64,000 nucleotides of DNA from Loktanella sp. 3ANDIMAR09. GTDB lineage: Bacteria > Pseudomonadota > Alphaproteobacteria > Rhodobacterales > Rhodobacteraceae. The notes beneath the pieces are model-generated. The model worked only from the letters and a program-made list of their open reading frames with translations, was not told where the DNA came from and made no database searches. Position 1 is the first letter of the stretch; every line of letters starts with the position of its first letter. The stretch covers positions 1-64,000 of the forward strand of contig NZ_LJAK01000017.1 of NCBI RefSeq assembly GCF_001420005.1. The letters run 5' to 3'. A program made the position numbers and the translations under genes. Of this stretch, positions 34,225 through 43,763 are shown piece by piece.

Positions 34225-34868
34225 TGCAACTACCCTTCCCCGAGGCAGAACGCCCCGACGACGCCGCGCTTGAAAAGGGCCGTCTGCTGTTCGCCGGCGA
34301 AACCGAATTCGTCAAAGGCGTCGTTGCCATGGACGGCCTGCCAGAGGCCGACCGCCTCGAGGTGTGCTTTGCCGGGCGTTCCAACGTCGGCAAATCGTCC
34401 CTCATCAATGCGCTGACCGGTCGCAAGGGGCTTGCGCGGGCGTCCAACACGCCGGGCCGCACGCAGGAAATCAACTTTTTCACAGCAGGCGATCTCTATG
34501 TGGTCGACCTGCCCGGCTACGGATTCGCCAATGCGCCCGTCGCCGTCGTCGCCAAATGGCAGGCCCTGTTGAAACAATATCTGTCCGGCCGCCCCACCCT
34601 GCGCCGCGTCTTTGTGCTGATCGACGCCCGCCACGGGGCCAAGGCCGTGGACGAGGAAATGATGACACTGCTGGATCGGTCCGCCGTGACATTCCAGGTC
34701 GTCATGACCAAGGTCGACAAGGTCAGAGGCACGGCACTCGAAGACTCATTGGCCAAGACCCGCGCGGCCCTCGCCAAACACCCTGCCGCCTATCCAGAAC
34801 TGATCTTGACCAGCTCTGACAAGGGCGACGGAATCGACGTGCTGCGCGCCATCATCGCGACCATCTGA
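34224..34868 (+). CDS. engB: Ribosome biogenesis GTPase EngB (YihA/YsxC)
   Basis: The 214-residue GTPase has G1 GRSNVGKSS, the Thr of G2 in NTPGRTQEINFF, G3 DLPGYGFA and G4 TKVDKV, in the EngB order. It acts in large-subunit assembly. It overlaps the MOSC gene by one base and probably shares the yidC transcript. The product has an N-terminal extension of about 40 residues before the G-domain, usual for alphaproteobacterial members. Confidence 0.96.
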   Translation: MQLPFPEAERPDDAALEKGRLLFAGETEFVKGVVAMDGLPEADRLEVCFAGRSNVGKSSLINALTGRKGLARASNTPGRTQEINFFTAGDLYVVDLPGYGFANAPVAVVAKWQALLKQYLSGRPTLRRVFVLIDARHGAKAVDEEMMTLLDRSAVTFQVVMTKVDKVRGTALEDSLAKTRAALAKHPAAYPELILTSSDKGDGIDVLRAIIATI

Positions 34869-34942
34869 AATTAAATCCACTTTTTCCGCGACAGGCCCTG
34901 ATCGTGACCTAACTCAACCGTGTCAGGTCAGGAGCCTTAGTC

Positions 34943-36760
34943 ATGTTTGATCAGTTTACGCGTGCCTTTTGGAAAAAGTTTTTTGCCGTGATTGCCGCCG
35001 CTGGCGTCGTGGTGGGGATCTTGGGGGTCGCCGCCATCAGCCTGGGGCTGATGCCCATATCGGCCCGCACGCCGCACATGCAGGTGACGACGCAGCTTTT
35101 GCACTTTGTGTTCAAACGGTCCACCGCACGCACCGCCGGACAGTTCACCGCCCCCGATGACCTGATGTCGCCCGAACGAATCGCCCTTGGCATGCAGCAC
35201 TACAACAACGTCTGTTCCAGCTGCCACGGCGGCCCCGAACTGGGACAATCGCCAATCGCCCTGTCACAACGCCCGCGCCCCCAGCACCTGCCTGCTGTGG
35301 TCGACCAGTTTTCGGACGAACAGCTCTATGTGATCCTGCGCAACGGGGTGAAATTCTCGGCCATGCCGTCCTGGCCTGCCGACAGCAACTTTGACGAAAT
35401 CTGGTCTGTCGTGGCGTTCATCCGCAATCTGCCCAACATGACCGCCGAGGAATATATCGCCGGCACCACCCGCACCATGCCCGAAGATGCGCCCGCATTG
35501 CCGTTCGAGGCACCGGTCGCACTTGGCCCGATGGATCGCGGTCCGCAGGCCTACCCGATCGAGGAATACCTCTACGCGGCCCCCGGCACAGGCTGGCACG
35601 AATACGCCAGCAACAACGATATCATCGCAACCTGCACCTCCTGCCACGGTGCCGACGGCAGCGGCAGCCCGACGCTGGGCCTTGCGCCGAACCTGACGGT
35701 GCAATCCGCGGATTATCTGGCCAAGGCGCTGCGCGAATATGCATCCGGTGCCCGGCCCTCTGGCATCATGATGACCGTGGCCGCCAGCCTGACCAATGAC
35801 CAGATCGACGGCCTCGCCGCCTATTACGACAGCCTGCCCGATGTGCCGTCGCCGCAGGATCAGGCCTCTGCCGCCGATCGCGCCGCCGGTGAACAAATCG
35901 CGCTGATGGGCAAGCCGGACGCCGTCATTCCCGCCTGCTATACCTGCCATCAGAACATCGAAACGCAGGCCAACATGGTGGTCCCCGCGATTTCCGGCCA
36001 ATCAGAGGCCTATCTGCGCAACAAGCTGGACCAATTCGCGACAGGCACCTGGTATGGTGACGGCGCATGGCAGCCCATGGGCCATATCGCCCAAGCGCTG
36101 ACCCCCGAGGACCGCGCCAACCTGGCCGCCTATTTCGCGGCACAGCCGGTGGGGGAAACGGCCCCGGCCCTGACCATGGCGACCGCCGATCTGGCGAATG
36201 CCGAAACGATCGTGGGGCAGGTCTGCGCCGAATGTCACACCGAATCCGGCGTGGGCGTGGACTCGGGCGAATTTCCGAACCTGACGATCCAGACCGCCAC
36301 TTACCTTGCCCAGCAACTCCGCGCCTTTCATGCACGCGAACGCGACAACGAAACGATGTCGATGGTGGCCGGGCGCCTGTCGGATCAGGACAAGACCGAC
36401 CTTGCCCAATACTTTGGCAACGCCGTCGCACAGCCGTCACCTGCACCATCCGATCCCTTTGCGACCGCTGCCGAAATCGCCAATGGCCAAGTGATCGCGC
36501 AGAACGGCATCGCGGACAAAAACATCCCCGCCTGCCTGTCCTGCCACGGTGCCGAACCCACGGACGATCTACCGATCGTGGCGCGCCTGCACGGACAGGC
36601 CGGCCGCTATATCGAAAACCGCCTGCAAAGTCTGGGGTCCGACGCGGATGCGGACCTCTACAGCCTCAGCCCGATGCACGGCATCGCCCGTGACATGGAC
36701 GTGCAGGAACGCCATGACGTTGCCGCCTGGTTTGCAGCACAGGATCCCCTGCCCAAGTGA
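34943..36760 (+). CDS. Five-haem membrane-anchored cytochrome c
   Basis: The 605-residue product has an uncleaved-looking N-terminal helix (KKFFAVIAAAGVVVGILGV). Five CxxCH haem sites follow in separate class-I-like domains: CSSCH (about 90), CTSCH (230), CYTCH (332), CAECH (428) and CLSCH (531). Each later domain has MxxxA-type distal Met candidates (for example YLRNKLDQF, YGDGAWQPMGHIA). It should face the periplasm and relay electrons; partner oxidases or dehydrogenases are not adjacent. The gene stands alone between engB and argB. The fused repeat of mono-haem cytochrome units is notable. Confidence 0.9.
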   Translation: MFDQFTRAFWKKFFAVIAAAGVVVGILGVAAISLGLMPISARTPHMQVTTQLLHFVFKRSTARTAGQFTAPDDLMSPERIALGMQHYNNVCSSCHGGPELGQSPIALSQRPRPQHLPAVVDQFSDEQLYVILRNGVKFSAMPSWPADSNFDEIWSVVAFIRNLPNMTAEEYIAGTTRTMPEDAPALPFEAPVALGPMDRGPQAYPIEEYLYAAPGTGWHEYASNNDIIATCTSCHGADGSGSPTLGLAPNLTVQSADYLAKALREYASGARPSGIMMTVAASLTNDQIDGLAAYYDSLPDVPSPQDQASAADRAAGEQIALMGKPDAVIPACYTCHQNIETQANMVVPAISGQSEAYLRNKLDQFATGTWYGDGAWQPMGHIAQALTPEDRANLAAYFAAQPVGETAPALTMATADLANAETIVGQVCAECHTESGVGVDSGEFPNLTIQTATYLAQQLRAFHARERDNETMSMVAGRLSDQDKTDLAQYFGNAVAQPSPAPSDPFATAAEIANGQVIAQNGIADKNIPACLSCHGAEPTDDLPIVARLHGQAGRYIENRLQSLGSDADADLYSLSPMHGIARDMDVQERHDVAAWFAAQDPLPK

Positions 36761-36825
36761 TCCCCGCTTGAGGCCGCACGCGCCCTCGTCTACCGTCCGC
36801 CAAGTTTCGAACGGGAGCACAGGCG

Positions 36826-37725
36826 ATGAGGGCGCAGAATATGGACCGGGACTGGATCAGCACGGCACGGACACTGTCTGAGGCAGTGCCCTTCCTGCAG
36901 CGCTACGCAGGTGCTGTGGTCGTTGTCAAATTCGGCGGCAATGCCATGGGCGATGCGGATGCAATGGCCAGCTTTGCCCGCGATATCGTGTTGATGAAAC
37001 AGGTGGGCATGAACCCGGTCGTGGTGCACGGCGGCGGCCCGATGATCAACCAGATGCTGGACAAACTGGGCATCACATCCGAATTCATCCGCGGCAAACG
37101 CGTCACCGATCAGGCCACGGTCGAAGTGGTCGAAATGGTGCTGACCGGTCTTGTCAACAAACGCATCGTGCAGGCGATCATGGACGAAGGCGGCCGGGCC
37201 GTCGGCCTCTCGGGCAAGGATGATGATCTCATGGTCGCAGAGGCGGACGATCCCGAACTGGGCTTTGTCGGCCGCCCTGTCGAAATGAACGTGCAGGTGC
37301 TTCGCGATCTCTATGGTGCGGGCATCATCCCCGTCGTGGCCCCCGTCGCCACCGGCATGAACAGTCTGGAAACCTTCAACGTAAACGGCGACACGGCCGC
37401 TGGCGCGATTGCCGGGGCGCTTCAGGCCGACCGCCTGCTGCTGCTGACCGATGTATCGGGGGTCAAGGACGCGGATGGCAAGGTGGTCACCCAGCTGTCG
37501 CCCGAACAGGTCCGCCAGATGACGCAGGACGGCGTGATCGCAGGTGGCATGATCCCGAAAACCGAAACCGCGCTCAAGGCGATCGAGGACGGCGTGCGGG
37601 CCGTTGTGATCCTGGACGGGCGTCTGCCCAATGCCTCGCTGCTGGAACTGTTCACCGAACATGGCGCGGGCTCGATCATCCGCAGCTCTGAAACGCGTGT
37701 CAAAACCCGCGGCAGCGCCACGTGA
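36826..37725 (+). CDS. argB: Acetylglutamate kinase
   Basis: The 299-residue amino-acid kinase phosphorylates N-acetylglutamate in the second step of arginine synthesis. It shows the [12 protein letters not shown] phosphate loop, [12 protein letters not shown], the substrate segment [20 protein letters not shown] and [11 protein letters not shown]. The N-terminal helix ([13 protein letters not shown]) is the type found in arginine-inhibited hexameric enzymes. The start may be 36826 or 36841. It overlaps the sixA-like gene by 4 nt. Confidence 0.96.
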   Translation: MRAQNMDRDWISTARTLSEAVPFLQRYAGAVVVVKFGGNAMGDADAMASFARDIVLMKQVGMNPVVVHGGGPMINQMLDKLGITSEFIRGKRVTDQATVEVVEMVLTGLVNKRIVQAIMDEGGRAVGLSGKDDDLMVAEADDPELGFVGRPVEMNVQVLRDLYGAGIIPVVAPVATGMNSLETFNVNGDTAAGAIAGALQADRLLLLTDVSGVKDADGKVVTQLSPEQVRQMTQDGVIAGGMIPKTETALKAIEDGVRAVVILDGRLPNASLLELFTEHGAGSIIRSSETRVKTRGSAT

Positions 37726-38210
37726 CGAGCAAGCTGATCCTGATCCGGCACGGGAAATCGGGCTGGGACGACGACGCTCTGGACGATTATGACCGCACCC
37801 TCACGGACCGCGGCCGGACCGACGCTGCGGCAATAGGCGCATGGCTGCGCGCACAGGGGCACGCCCCAGATGTCATCCTGTGCTCATCCGCGCAGCGCAC
37901 ACGCGAAACGGCCACAGCCCTCGATTTGCCCGGCACATTGACGCTGGTGGATGCGCTTTATCTTGCGTCCAGCGACCAGCTGCTGCGACACATCGCGAAA
38001 CAGACGGCCGCGACCATAGCCGTCATCGCCCATAACCCCGGGATTGGTGATCTCGCGACAAGGCTCGCCCACCAGCCCCCGACCGACCCGCGTTTTGGCA
38101 GCTATCCGACATCCGCAACCACGGTTCTGACCTTTGATGCCCCGGATTGGTCCAGCATCACCACGGGTATCTGCACCGCCTTCGTGACCCCACGCTCCTT
38201 GAACGCATAA
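37722..38210 (+). CDS. SixA-type phosphohistidine phosphatase
   Basis: The 162-residue histidine phosphatase of the phosphoglycerate-mutase superfamily has the catalytic LIRHGKSGW near the N-terminus and the second His in [12 protein letters not shown]. SixA removes phosphate from HPt-type phosphohistidines. The start is GTG at 37722, overlapping the argB stop (GTGA), so it is co-translated with argB. Beyond its stop lies a 110-bp convergent gap to aapP without a clear terminator. Confidence 0.88.
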   Translation: MTSKLILIRHGKSGWDDDALDDYDRTLTDRGRTDAAAIGAWLRAQGHAPDVILCSSAQRTRETATALDLPGTLTLVDALYLASSDQLLRHIAKQTAATIAVIAHNPGIGDLATRLAHQPPTDPRFGSYPTSATTVLTFDAPDWSSITTGICTAFVTPRSLNA

Positions 38211-38321
38211 GGGCCGCACCCCTGGTGCGACCCTCACTTCTTCTGGTCAAAAATATCCCCGCCGGAGGCATCGGTTTTGCCAACGGCGAATCCGACCCTT
38301 TTGCGCCGGGCTGGCTGAACC

Positions 38322-39113
38322 CTAGTGTCCCAGGATCTGGCTCAGGAACAGTTTTGTCCGGTCCGACTGCGGGTTGTTAAAGAACTCTTTCGGCTCGTTC
38401 TGTTCGACGATCTGCCCCTGGTCCATAAAGATCACCCGGTTGGCGACGGCCTGCGCAAAACCCATCTCATGCGTCACGCACAACATGGTCATACCCTCTT
38501 CCGCCAGCTCGATCATGGTATCGAGCACCTCTTTGATCATCTCGGGGTCCAGGGCGGATGTCGGTTCGTCGAACAGCATGATCCGCGGCTTCATGCACAG
38601 CGACCGCGCGATGGCGACGCGCTGCTGCTGACCGCCGGACAGCTGGCCCGGATATTTATGCGCCTGATCGGGAATCTTGACCTTTTCCAGAAAATGCATG
38701 GCCGTGGCTTCGGCCTCTTTCTTGGGCGTCTTGCGCACCCAGATGGGGGCCAGCGTGCAGTTCTCCAGGATCGTCAGATGCGGAAACAGGTTAAAGTGCT
38801 GAAAGCACATGCCGACCTCTGACCGGATCTTGTCGATGTTTTTCAGGTCGGAGGACAATTCGGTGCCGTCCACGATGATGCTGCCCTTCTGGTGTTCCTC
38901 CAGCCGGTTGATGCAGCGGATCAGCGTCGATTTGCCGGACCCCGAGGGGCCGCAGATGACGATGCGCTCGCCGCGCTGCACGGTCAGGTTGATGTCGCGC
39001 AGCACGTGAAACGTTCCGTACCACTTGTTCATGTTGCTGATTTCGATCGCAACCTCGTCGCTGACCTTCATCTGGCTGCGGTCGATGGTGCGGTCCTGAA
39101 CGGCTTCAGACAT
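38322..39113 (-). CDS. aapP: General L-amino-acid ABC transporter, ATPase
   Basis: The 263-residue polar amino-acid ABC ATPase has Walker [10 protein letters not shown], signature LSGGQQQR, Walker [13 protein letters not shown] and switch His in CVTHEM. It is the last gene of the aapJQMP operon and energises uptake of a broad range of amino acids. There are 12 bp between it and aapM. Confidence 0.96.
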   Translation of the reverse strand: MSEAVQDRTIDRSQMKVSDEVAIEISNMNKWYGTFHVLRDINLTVQRGERIVICGPSGSGKSTLIRCINRLEEHQKGSIIVDGTELSSDLKNIDKIRSEVGMCFQHFNLFPHLTILENCTLAPIWVRKTPKKEAEATAMHFLEKVKIPDQAHKYPGQLSGGQQQRVAIARSLCMKPRIMLFDEPTSALDPEMIKEVLDTMIELAEEGMTMLCVTHEMGFAQAVANRVIFMDQGQIVEQNEPKEFFNNPQSDRTKLFLSQILGH

Positions 39114-39125
39114 GTCTGGCCTCCC

Positions 39126-40442
39126 TTAGCGGTTTTCACGCTGAAGCTTGCGCTCCAGGTACATGGAATATCGGCCCATCGCGTAGCACGCGACAAAGAA
39201 CAGCAGACCGATAAAGACATAGAGTTCCCAATAGATGCCGTTCCAGTCGGTGCTGGCGCGGATCGAATTGGTCAGACCCAGCGGGTCCAGCAGGCCGATG
39301 AACACGACCAGCGTGGTATCCTTGAACAACCCGATAAAGGTGTTCACGATTCCCGGGATCGAGATTTTCAGCGCCTGCGGCAGGACGATCAGACGCATCG
39401 ACTGCCAATAGTCCAGACCAAGGCTGTCCGCGCCCTCGTACTGGCCCTTGGGCACGGCAGCCAGGCCGCCGCGCACGACCTCGGCGATATAGGCCGCTGA
39501 AAACAGTGTCACCATGATGATGACGCGTAGTGTCAGGTCAAAATTGGTGCCCGGCGGCAGGAAATAGTTCAGCAGCAGCGATGCGGTGAACAGCCAGACG
39601 ATCAGCGGCACACCACGGATGATTTCGATGAAACCGACGGACAGCTTGTTCACGATGAACAGGTCCGACGCGCGGCCCAGCGCCAGCATGATGCCCAGCG
39701 GCAGCGACAGCACGATGGCCGCAACACCGATGACGATCGACAGCATGAAACCGCCGAATTGCTTGGATTCGATGGCCATGATGCCGATGGGCAGAAAGCC
39801 TTGCAGCATGTTCACCAGCGGCATCATCACAAAGAACCAATAGAGGATCGGCACGATGACCACCCCCAAGAGCGCGACGATCTGGTTCACCGATGCCAGC
39901 GCCTTTGCCACATAGAAGCCGATGACGAAACCGGCCGCAATCGCGATCGGCAGCCAGATCGACCCGCCCCACAGCAGGAAAAAGATGATAAAGGGCGAGG
40001 CCAGCGAAAATGCCATGAACCGGCGCGGGATCGACCCGAACAGCACCGGTGCCAGACCGGCCAGCAGGATCACCAGCGCCACAACGGGGCGCCAATAGGC
40101 CTCGGACGGATAGAATCCGAACAAAAGCTGCTTCCAGCGGTCGCTGATCACGGCGAAACAGGCGGCAGAGGCATCAGGCCCAAGCGTTGCGTTGCGGATT
40201 TCACGACATTCGGTCAGCGATGATGCGTTCCAGATCCCGTTCAGGAACCAGGGGGCCGCATGGCTGATGATGAAATAGATCACATAAAGAGCGATCACTG
40301 TACCAATGGCGTTCAGCCAGGTGGGAAACAGGTTCTCGCGCAACCACTTGATCGCGCCGGTTTCCGTCGCGGGTGGCGGTTGCTGGGCGATCATGGTTTC
40401 GCGGAAATAGGCGTTCGTGACGTGTGCGTCGGTATCGCTCAT
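39126..40442 (-). CDS. aapM: General L-amino-acid ABC transporter, permease AapM
   Basis: The 438-residue permease is longer than usual His/Glu-type permeases because of an N-terminal extension of about 200 residues with extra membrane segments, as in Rhizobium AapM. The EAA loop reads EGADSLGLDYWQSMRLIVLP. Together with AapQ it forms the channel. Its start lies 2 bp after the aapQ stop. Confidence 0.95.
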   Translation of the reverse strand: MSDTDAHVTNAYFRETMIAQQPPPATETGAIKWLRENLFPTWLNAIGTVIALYVIYFIISHAAPWFLNGIWNASSLTECREIRNATLGPDASAACFAVISDRWKQLLFGFYPSEAYWRPVVALVILLAGLAPVLFGSIPRRFMAFSLASPFIIFFLLWGGSIWLPIAIAAGFVIGFYVAKALASVNQIVALLGVVIVPILYWFFVMMPLVNMLQGFLPIGIMAIESKQFGGFMLSIVIGVAAIVLSLPLGIMLALGRASDLFIVNKLSVGFIEIIRGVPLIVWLFTASLLLNYFLPPGTNFDLTLRVIIMVTLFSAAYIAEVVRGGLAAVPKGQYEGADSLGLDYWQSMRLIVLPQALKISIPGIVNTFIGLFKDTTLVVFIGLLDPLGLTNSIRASTDWNGIYWELYVFIGLLFFVACYAMGRYSMYLERKLQRENR

Positions 40443-40443
40443 C

Positions 40444-41682
40444 TTAACGCTCCTCCAGCTTCATGGAATTGTTGATGATGTTCATCACAAAAGAGATGAT
40501 CAGCGACAGCGCCAGATAGAACAGGCCCAGCAGCAACATGCATTCCAGCGCGCGCCCCGTCTGGTTCAGCGTGATGCCACCCAGTGTCGCACGCACGTCG
40601 GCATATCCCACGGCAATGGCCAGCGAAGAGTTCTTGGTCAGGTTCAGATACTGCGACGTCAGCGGTGGAATGATCACGCGCATCGCCTGCGGCAGGATCA
40701 CCAGGCTCATCGTGCGGTTGGCCCGCATGCCCAGCGCCTCGGAAGCCTCGGATTGGCCCTTGGACACGGCCAGAATACCGGCGCGCACGATTTCGGTGAT
40801 GAACGCGCCGGTGTACAGTGACAGCGCCAGCCACAGTGCAACCAGCGGGTTCGAGATCTGGATACCGCCACTAAAGTTGAATCCCCCGATCACCGGATAA
40901 TCCAGGCTGACCGGGCGCCCCAGAATAAAGAAAAACAGGATGGACGGCACAAAGGCGATGGCGATTGCAGGCCAGACCATGGGCAGCAGACGACCCGTAT
41001 CGAACAGAAGTTTTTTCGCATAGCGGCGGTAGGCGACTGCACCGATGATCGACAGCACAAAGATGATCGACAGGATACCTGAACCCGCCCCCATCACAGG
41101 CCCGGGGATGGCGACGTACCGCGTTGTAAACGCAATCGCGCCGAAAATCATTTCGACGTTGGCAACGCCGTCTGCGTTCGGGCGATAATCACGCGGAACG
41201 GGCATGGATTCGGACAGGACTGCGTAGATCAACACGATCCACAGCAGCAACGGCACGTTGCGAAAGGCCTCGACGTAGACGGCCATCAGGCGGCTGATCA
41301 GCCAGTTTTTCGACAGGCGCAGCACACCCGCGATCACGCCGATGACGGTCGCAAGGACAATGCCGAGTGCGGCAACCAGAAGCGTGTTCAGAATGCCGAC
41401 AAACGCTGCATCAAGATGGCTGCTCGCAGAGGTGTAACCCATCAATGCGGTGCCAAATCCGGATCCGATATCGTAACCGGCGCGACTGCTCAGGAACGAA
41501 AAGCTGGGCTCGATCCCCAATTCGCCGAGGTTGGCCAGCAGGTTGTCCACCAGCCACCAGATCCCCACGCACACCAGACCCAGTGTCACGACCTGGATCG
41601 TCATGGACCTGTAACGTGTATCGTAGATCAGTTGGCTCAGGTGGAAACTGTTGCGCGGCGGGTTTTCCGACATCGATGACAT
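40444..41682 (-). CDS. aapQ: General L-amino-acid ABC transporter, permease AapQ
   Basis: The 412-residue permease has about eight hydrophobic segments and the EAA motif SEASEALGMRANRTMSLVIL. The start ATG at 41682 has GGGAGA about 7 nt upstream and is preferred over an in-frame ATG at 41715 that lies before the ribosome site. The 140-bp gap to aapJ contains a stable hairpin that should lower expression of permeases relative to binding protein. Confidence 0.95.
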   Translation of the reverse strand: MSSMSENPPRNSFHLSQLIYDTRYRSMTIQVVTLGLVCVGIWWLVDNLLANLGELGIEPSFSFLSSRAGYDIGSGFGTALMGYTSASSHLDAAFVGILNTLLVAALGIVLATVIGVIAGVLRLSKNWLISRLMAVYVEAFRNVPLLLWIVLIYAVLSESMPVPRDYRPNADGVANVEMIFGAIAFTTRYVAIPGPVMGAGSGILSIIFVLSIIGAVAYRRYAKKLLFDTGRLLPMVWPAIAIAFVPSILFFFILGRPVSLDYPVIGGFNFSGGIQISNPLVALWLALSLYTGAFITEIVRAGILAVSKGQSEASEALGMRANRTMSLVILPQAMRVIIPPLTSQYLNLTKNSSLAIAVGYADVRATLGGITLNQTGRALECMLLLGLFYLALSLIISFVMNIINNSMKLEER

Positions 41683-41791
41683 AGGGTGTCTCCCGGTTGC
41701 AGTGCTAACATTCAAAAAAGGTGCACGGGTTTTGACCAGCGCACCACGGTCAGTTCTGCATTCTTTTTGTTTTTGGGTCGCTGTGGCGAAA

Positions 41792-41812
41792 GGCCCGGCA
41801 GTTTGCCGGGCC
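41792..41812 (-). terminator. Hairpin between aapJ and aapQ
   Basis: GGCCCGGCA and TGCCGGGCC form a 9-bp GC stem with a 3-nt loop, just past the aapJ stop and followed on the minus strand by TTTCG. It fits a partial terminator or mRNA-stabilising stem that raises binding protein over permease levels. Confidence 0.7.
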
Positions 41813-41825
41813 CTTGCCTAACGTT

Positions 41826-42845
41826 TTAGCGGAACGGGGGTGCGTACAGCAGGCCGCCGTCGGTCCACTGTGCGTTCAGACCGCGCGCCAGACCGATCGG
41901 GGTGTTCTCACCGATGTTGCGCTCAAAGATCTCGCCATAGTTGCCGCCGGCCATGATCGCGTTCTTGGCCCAGTCAGCCTCGAGGCCGATCATCGCGCCC
42001 AGCTCGCCTTCGGTGCCCAGAATACGGTTCACTTCGGGGTTGTTGGTCGGTGCAGCAGACATGTCTGCGATGTTTGCAGAGGTGATGCCCAGCTCTTCGG
42101 CTGCGATCAGTGCGTTCAGCACCCACATCGTCAGATCGCCCCACTCGTTGTCACCGTGACGGACCAGCGGGCCCAGCGGTTCCTTGGAGATGATTTCGGG
42201 CAGCAGCACGTGGTCTGCGGGGGCTTCGAACGTGGCACGTGTCGCGGCCAGGCCGGATGCGTCGGTCGTGTAGACGTCACATGCACCAGCCAGATACTGC
42301 TGCTGTGCTTCGGCGTTGGTCTGGATCGGAACCGGCTCATAGCTGATGTTGTTGGCGCGGAAATAGTCGGCCAGGTTCAGCTCGGTCGTGGTGCCGGTCT
42401 GGATACACACGGTGGCGCCATCCAGTTCCTTGGCAGAGGTCACACCCAGCTCGCGCGGGACCATGAAACCCTGACCGTCGTAGTAGTTCACGCCGATAAA
42501 GTCGAACTTCAGGTCGGTGTCACGGGACATGGTCCAGGTGGTGTTACGGGCCAGCAGGTCGATTTCGCCGGACGACAGCGCGGTGAAACGGGTTTCACCG
42601 GTCGTAGGGACGAATTCGACAGCGTTCTCGTCACCAAAGATCGCAGCAGCAACGGCACGGCACACGTCGACGTCGAAACCTTCCCAGACGCCGTTTGCGT
42701 CGGGTGCTGCGAAACCGGTCAGACCAGTCGTCACACCACAGTTCAGATTGCCGCGTGCCTTGACGTCGTCAAGCGTTGCCGCGCTTGCAGCGGCAGCACA
42801 CAGACCGGCAACGGTCAGCGTTCCGAGAAAAATCGTCTTTTTCAT
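41826..42845 (-). CDS. aapJ: General L-amino-acid ABC transporter, periplasmic binding protein
   Basis: The 339-residue solute-binding protein (SBP family 3) has a cleavable signal (MKKTIFLGTLTVAGLCAAAA, cut near ASA-AT), then LNCGVTTGLTGFAAPDANG, GFDVDVCRAVAAAIFG and FTALSSGEIDLLARN. The size and the paired Cys are typical of AapJ/BztA. It is the first gene of the operon and is preceded by a 200-bp promoter region with a 14-bp palindrome. Confidence 0.96.
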   Translation of the reverse strand: MKKTIFLGTLTVAGLCAAAASAATLDDVKARGNLNCGVTTGLTGFAAPDANGVWEGFDVDVCRAVAAAIFGDENAVEFVPTTGETRFTALSSGEIDLLARNTTWTMSRDTDLKFDFIGVNYYDGQGFMVPRELGVTSAKELDGATVCIQTGTTTELNLADYFRANNISYEPVPIQTNAEAQQQYLAGACDVYTTDASGLAATRATFEAPADHVLLPEIISKEPLGPLVRHGDNEWGDLTMWVLNALIAAEELGITSANIADMSAAPTNNPEVNRILGTEGELGAMIGLEADWAKNAIMAGGNYGEIFERNIGENTPIGLARGLNAQWTDGGLLYAPPFR

Positions 42846-42895
42846 TTATACCTCTTCCTGAGTTCCCACCCCACATCGGGGGCAGCCAATTATTT

Positions 42896-42909
42896 CGTCC
42901 AATTGGACG
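42896..42909. promoter_or_regulatory. Palindrome CGTCCAATTGGACG upstream of aapJ
   Basis: A perfect 14-bp palindrome centred about 57 bp upstream of the aapJ start, in the aap promoter region. Its position suits an operator near the transcription start. The regulator is unknown. Confidence 0.45.
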
Positions 42910-43049
42910 TTAGCGGTAAGAAGGTTGATCCTTCACCTGCAAACAAACTGGGCGATAAGCCGCCGAAAGGTCAAGTACATGTTGCACAAGACAGCGCGTC
43001 AAATGCCCATTCGTTCGACATCTGCCCCCCAAATGGGCGGAATTGACCG

Positions 43050-43763
43050 CTAAATCGACCGGGCCATGACCATGAATTGGGCAGCGTCGGAAAACGCCTG
43101 CGCCTTGATCGCGGCGACGTGCATGGCCTCTTCGTCGTCGCCCCACTGGCTGATCTGGAAATCCTCGTCGATCCGGCTCAGGGTCCAGGCGTCCTGCGGC
43201 GTCAGCTTGCCAGTAGCCACGGCAAGCGCCAGCACGAGCGAGCCCGACAGTTGTACGAGATCGTGAAAACCGGTCAATTCCCACGGATCATAGGCGTCCA
43301 CCAGCGCGTGGAGGCGTTGCAACGATTCGGTCGGCTGGTCGATCGGCATGATCCCGGCGGTCACGTGCAGGGGGGCATCCAAGACCTGTGCTGCCCAGGA
43401 CAGCCAGGGATTCCACGCAGCATCCTGCTGCGCGATCAGCGCCTCGGGTGCCGTCGCGCGGTAGCACAGCAGATCACTCTGCCCATAGGATGCCAGCATC
43501 GCGGCAACCTCGGCGCGTTGTGGCGTTACCTTGTCGATGGCTGAATTTGCGGCCCGAGTCACGGGCATGGTCTGGGGGTCGATCACCTCGACCTGTGCCT
43601 GCCATTCGACCGCCACGGCCTCTGCAAGGGCGCGGGTCGGCATCACCAGGGGCGTCTTGTAGGGCGTCTTGACCGGACGACCATCCAGATCAACGGCGAA
43701 CCCGCCATCACGGGTCACGACCTCGGCCATGGTCCAGAAACGTTTCGGTGCCCAGTCATTCAT
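43050..43763 (-). CDS. ATP12-family F1-ATPase assembly chaperone
   Basis: The 237-residue protein matches the ATP12 family: KRFWTMAEVVTRDGGFAVDL and DGRPVKTPYKTPLVMPTRAL at the start, then YGQSDLLCYRA, WNPWLSWAAQVLDAPLHVT and LSGSLVLALAV. ATP12 binds the F1 alpha subunit during assembly. Its ATG overlaps the HAD gene stop (ATGA). It is the last gene of a four-gene coupled run crcB-rluA-HAD-ATP12. Confidence 0.93.
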   Translation of the reverse strand: MNDWAPKRFWTMAEVVTRDGGFAVDLDGRPVKTPYKTPLVMPTRALAEAVAVEWQAQVEVIDPQTMPVTRAANSAIDKVTPQRAEVAAMLASYGQSDLLCYRATAPEALIAQQDAAWNPWLSWAAQVLDAPLHVTAGIMPIDQPTESLQRLHALVDAYDPWELTGFHDLVQLSGSLVLALAVATGKLTPQDAWTLSRIDEDFQISQWGDDEEAMHVAAIKAQAFSDAAQFMVMARSI

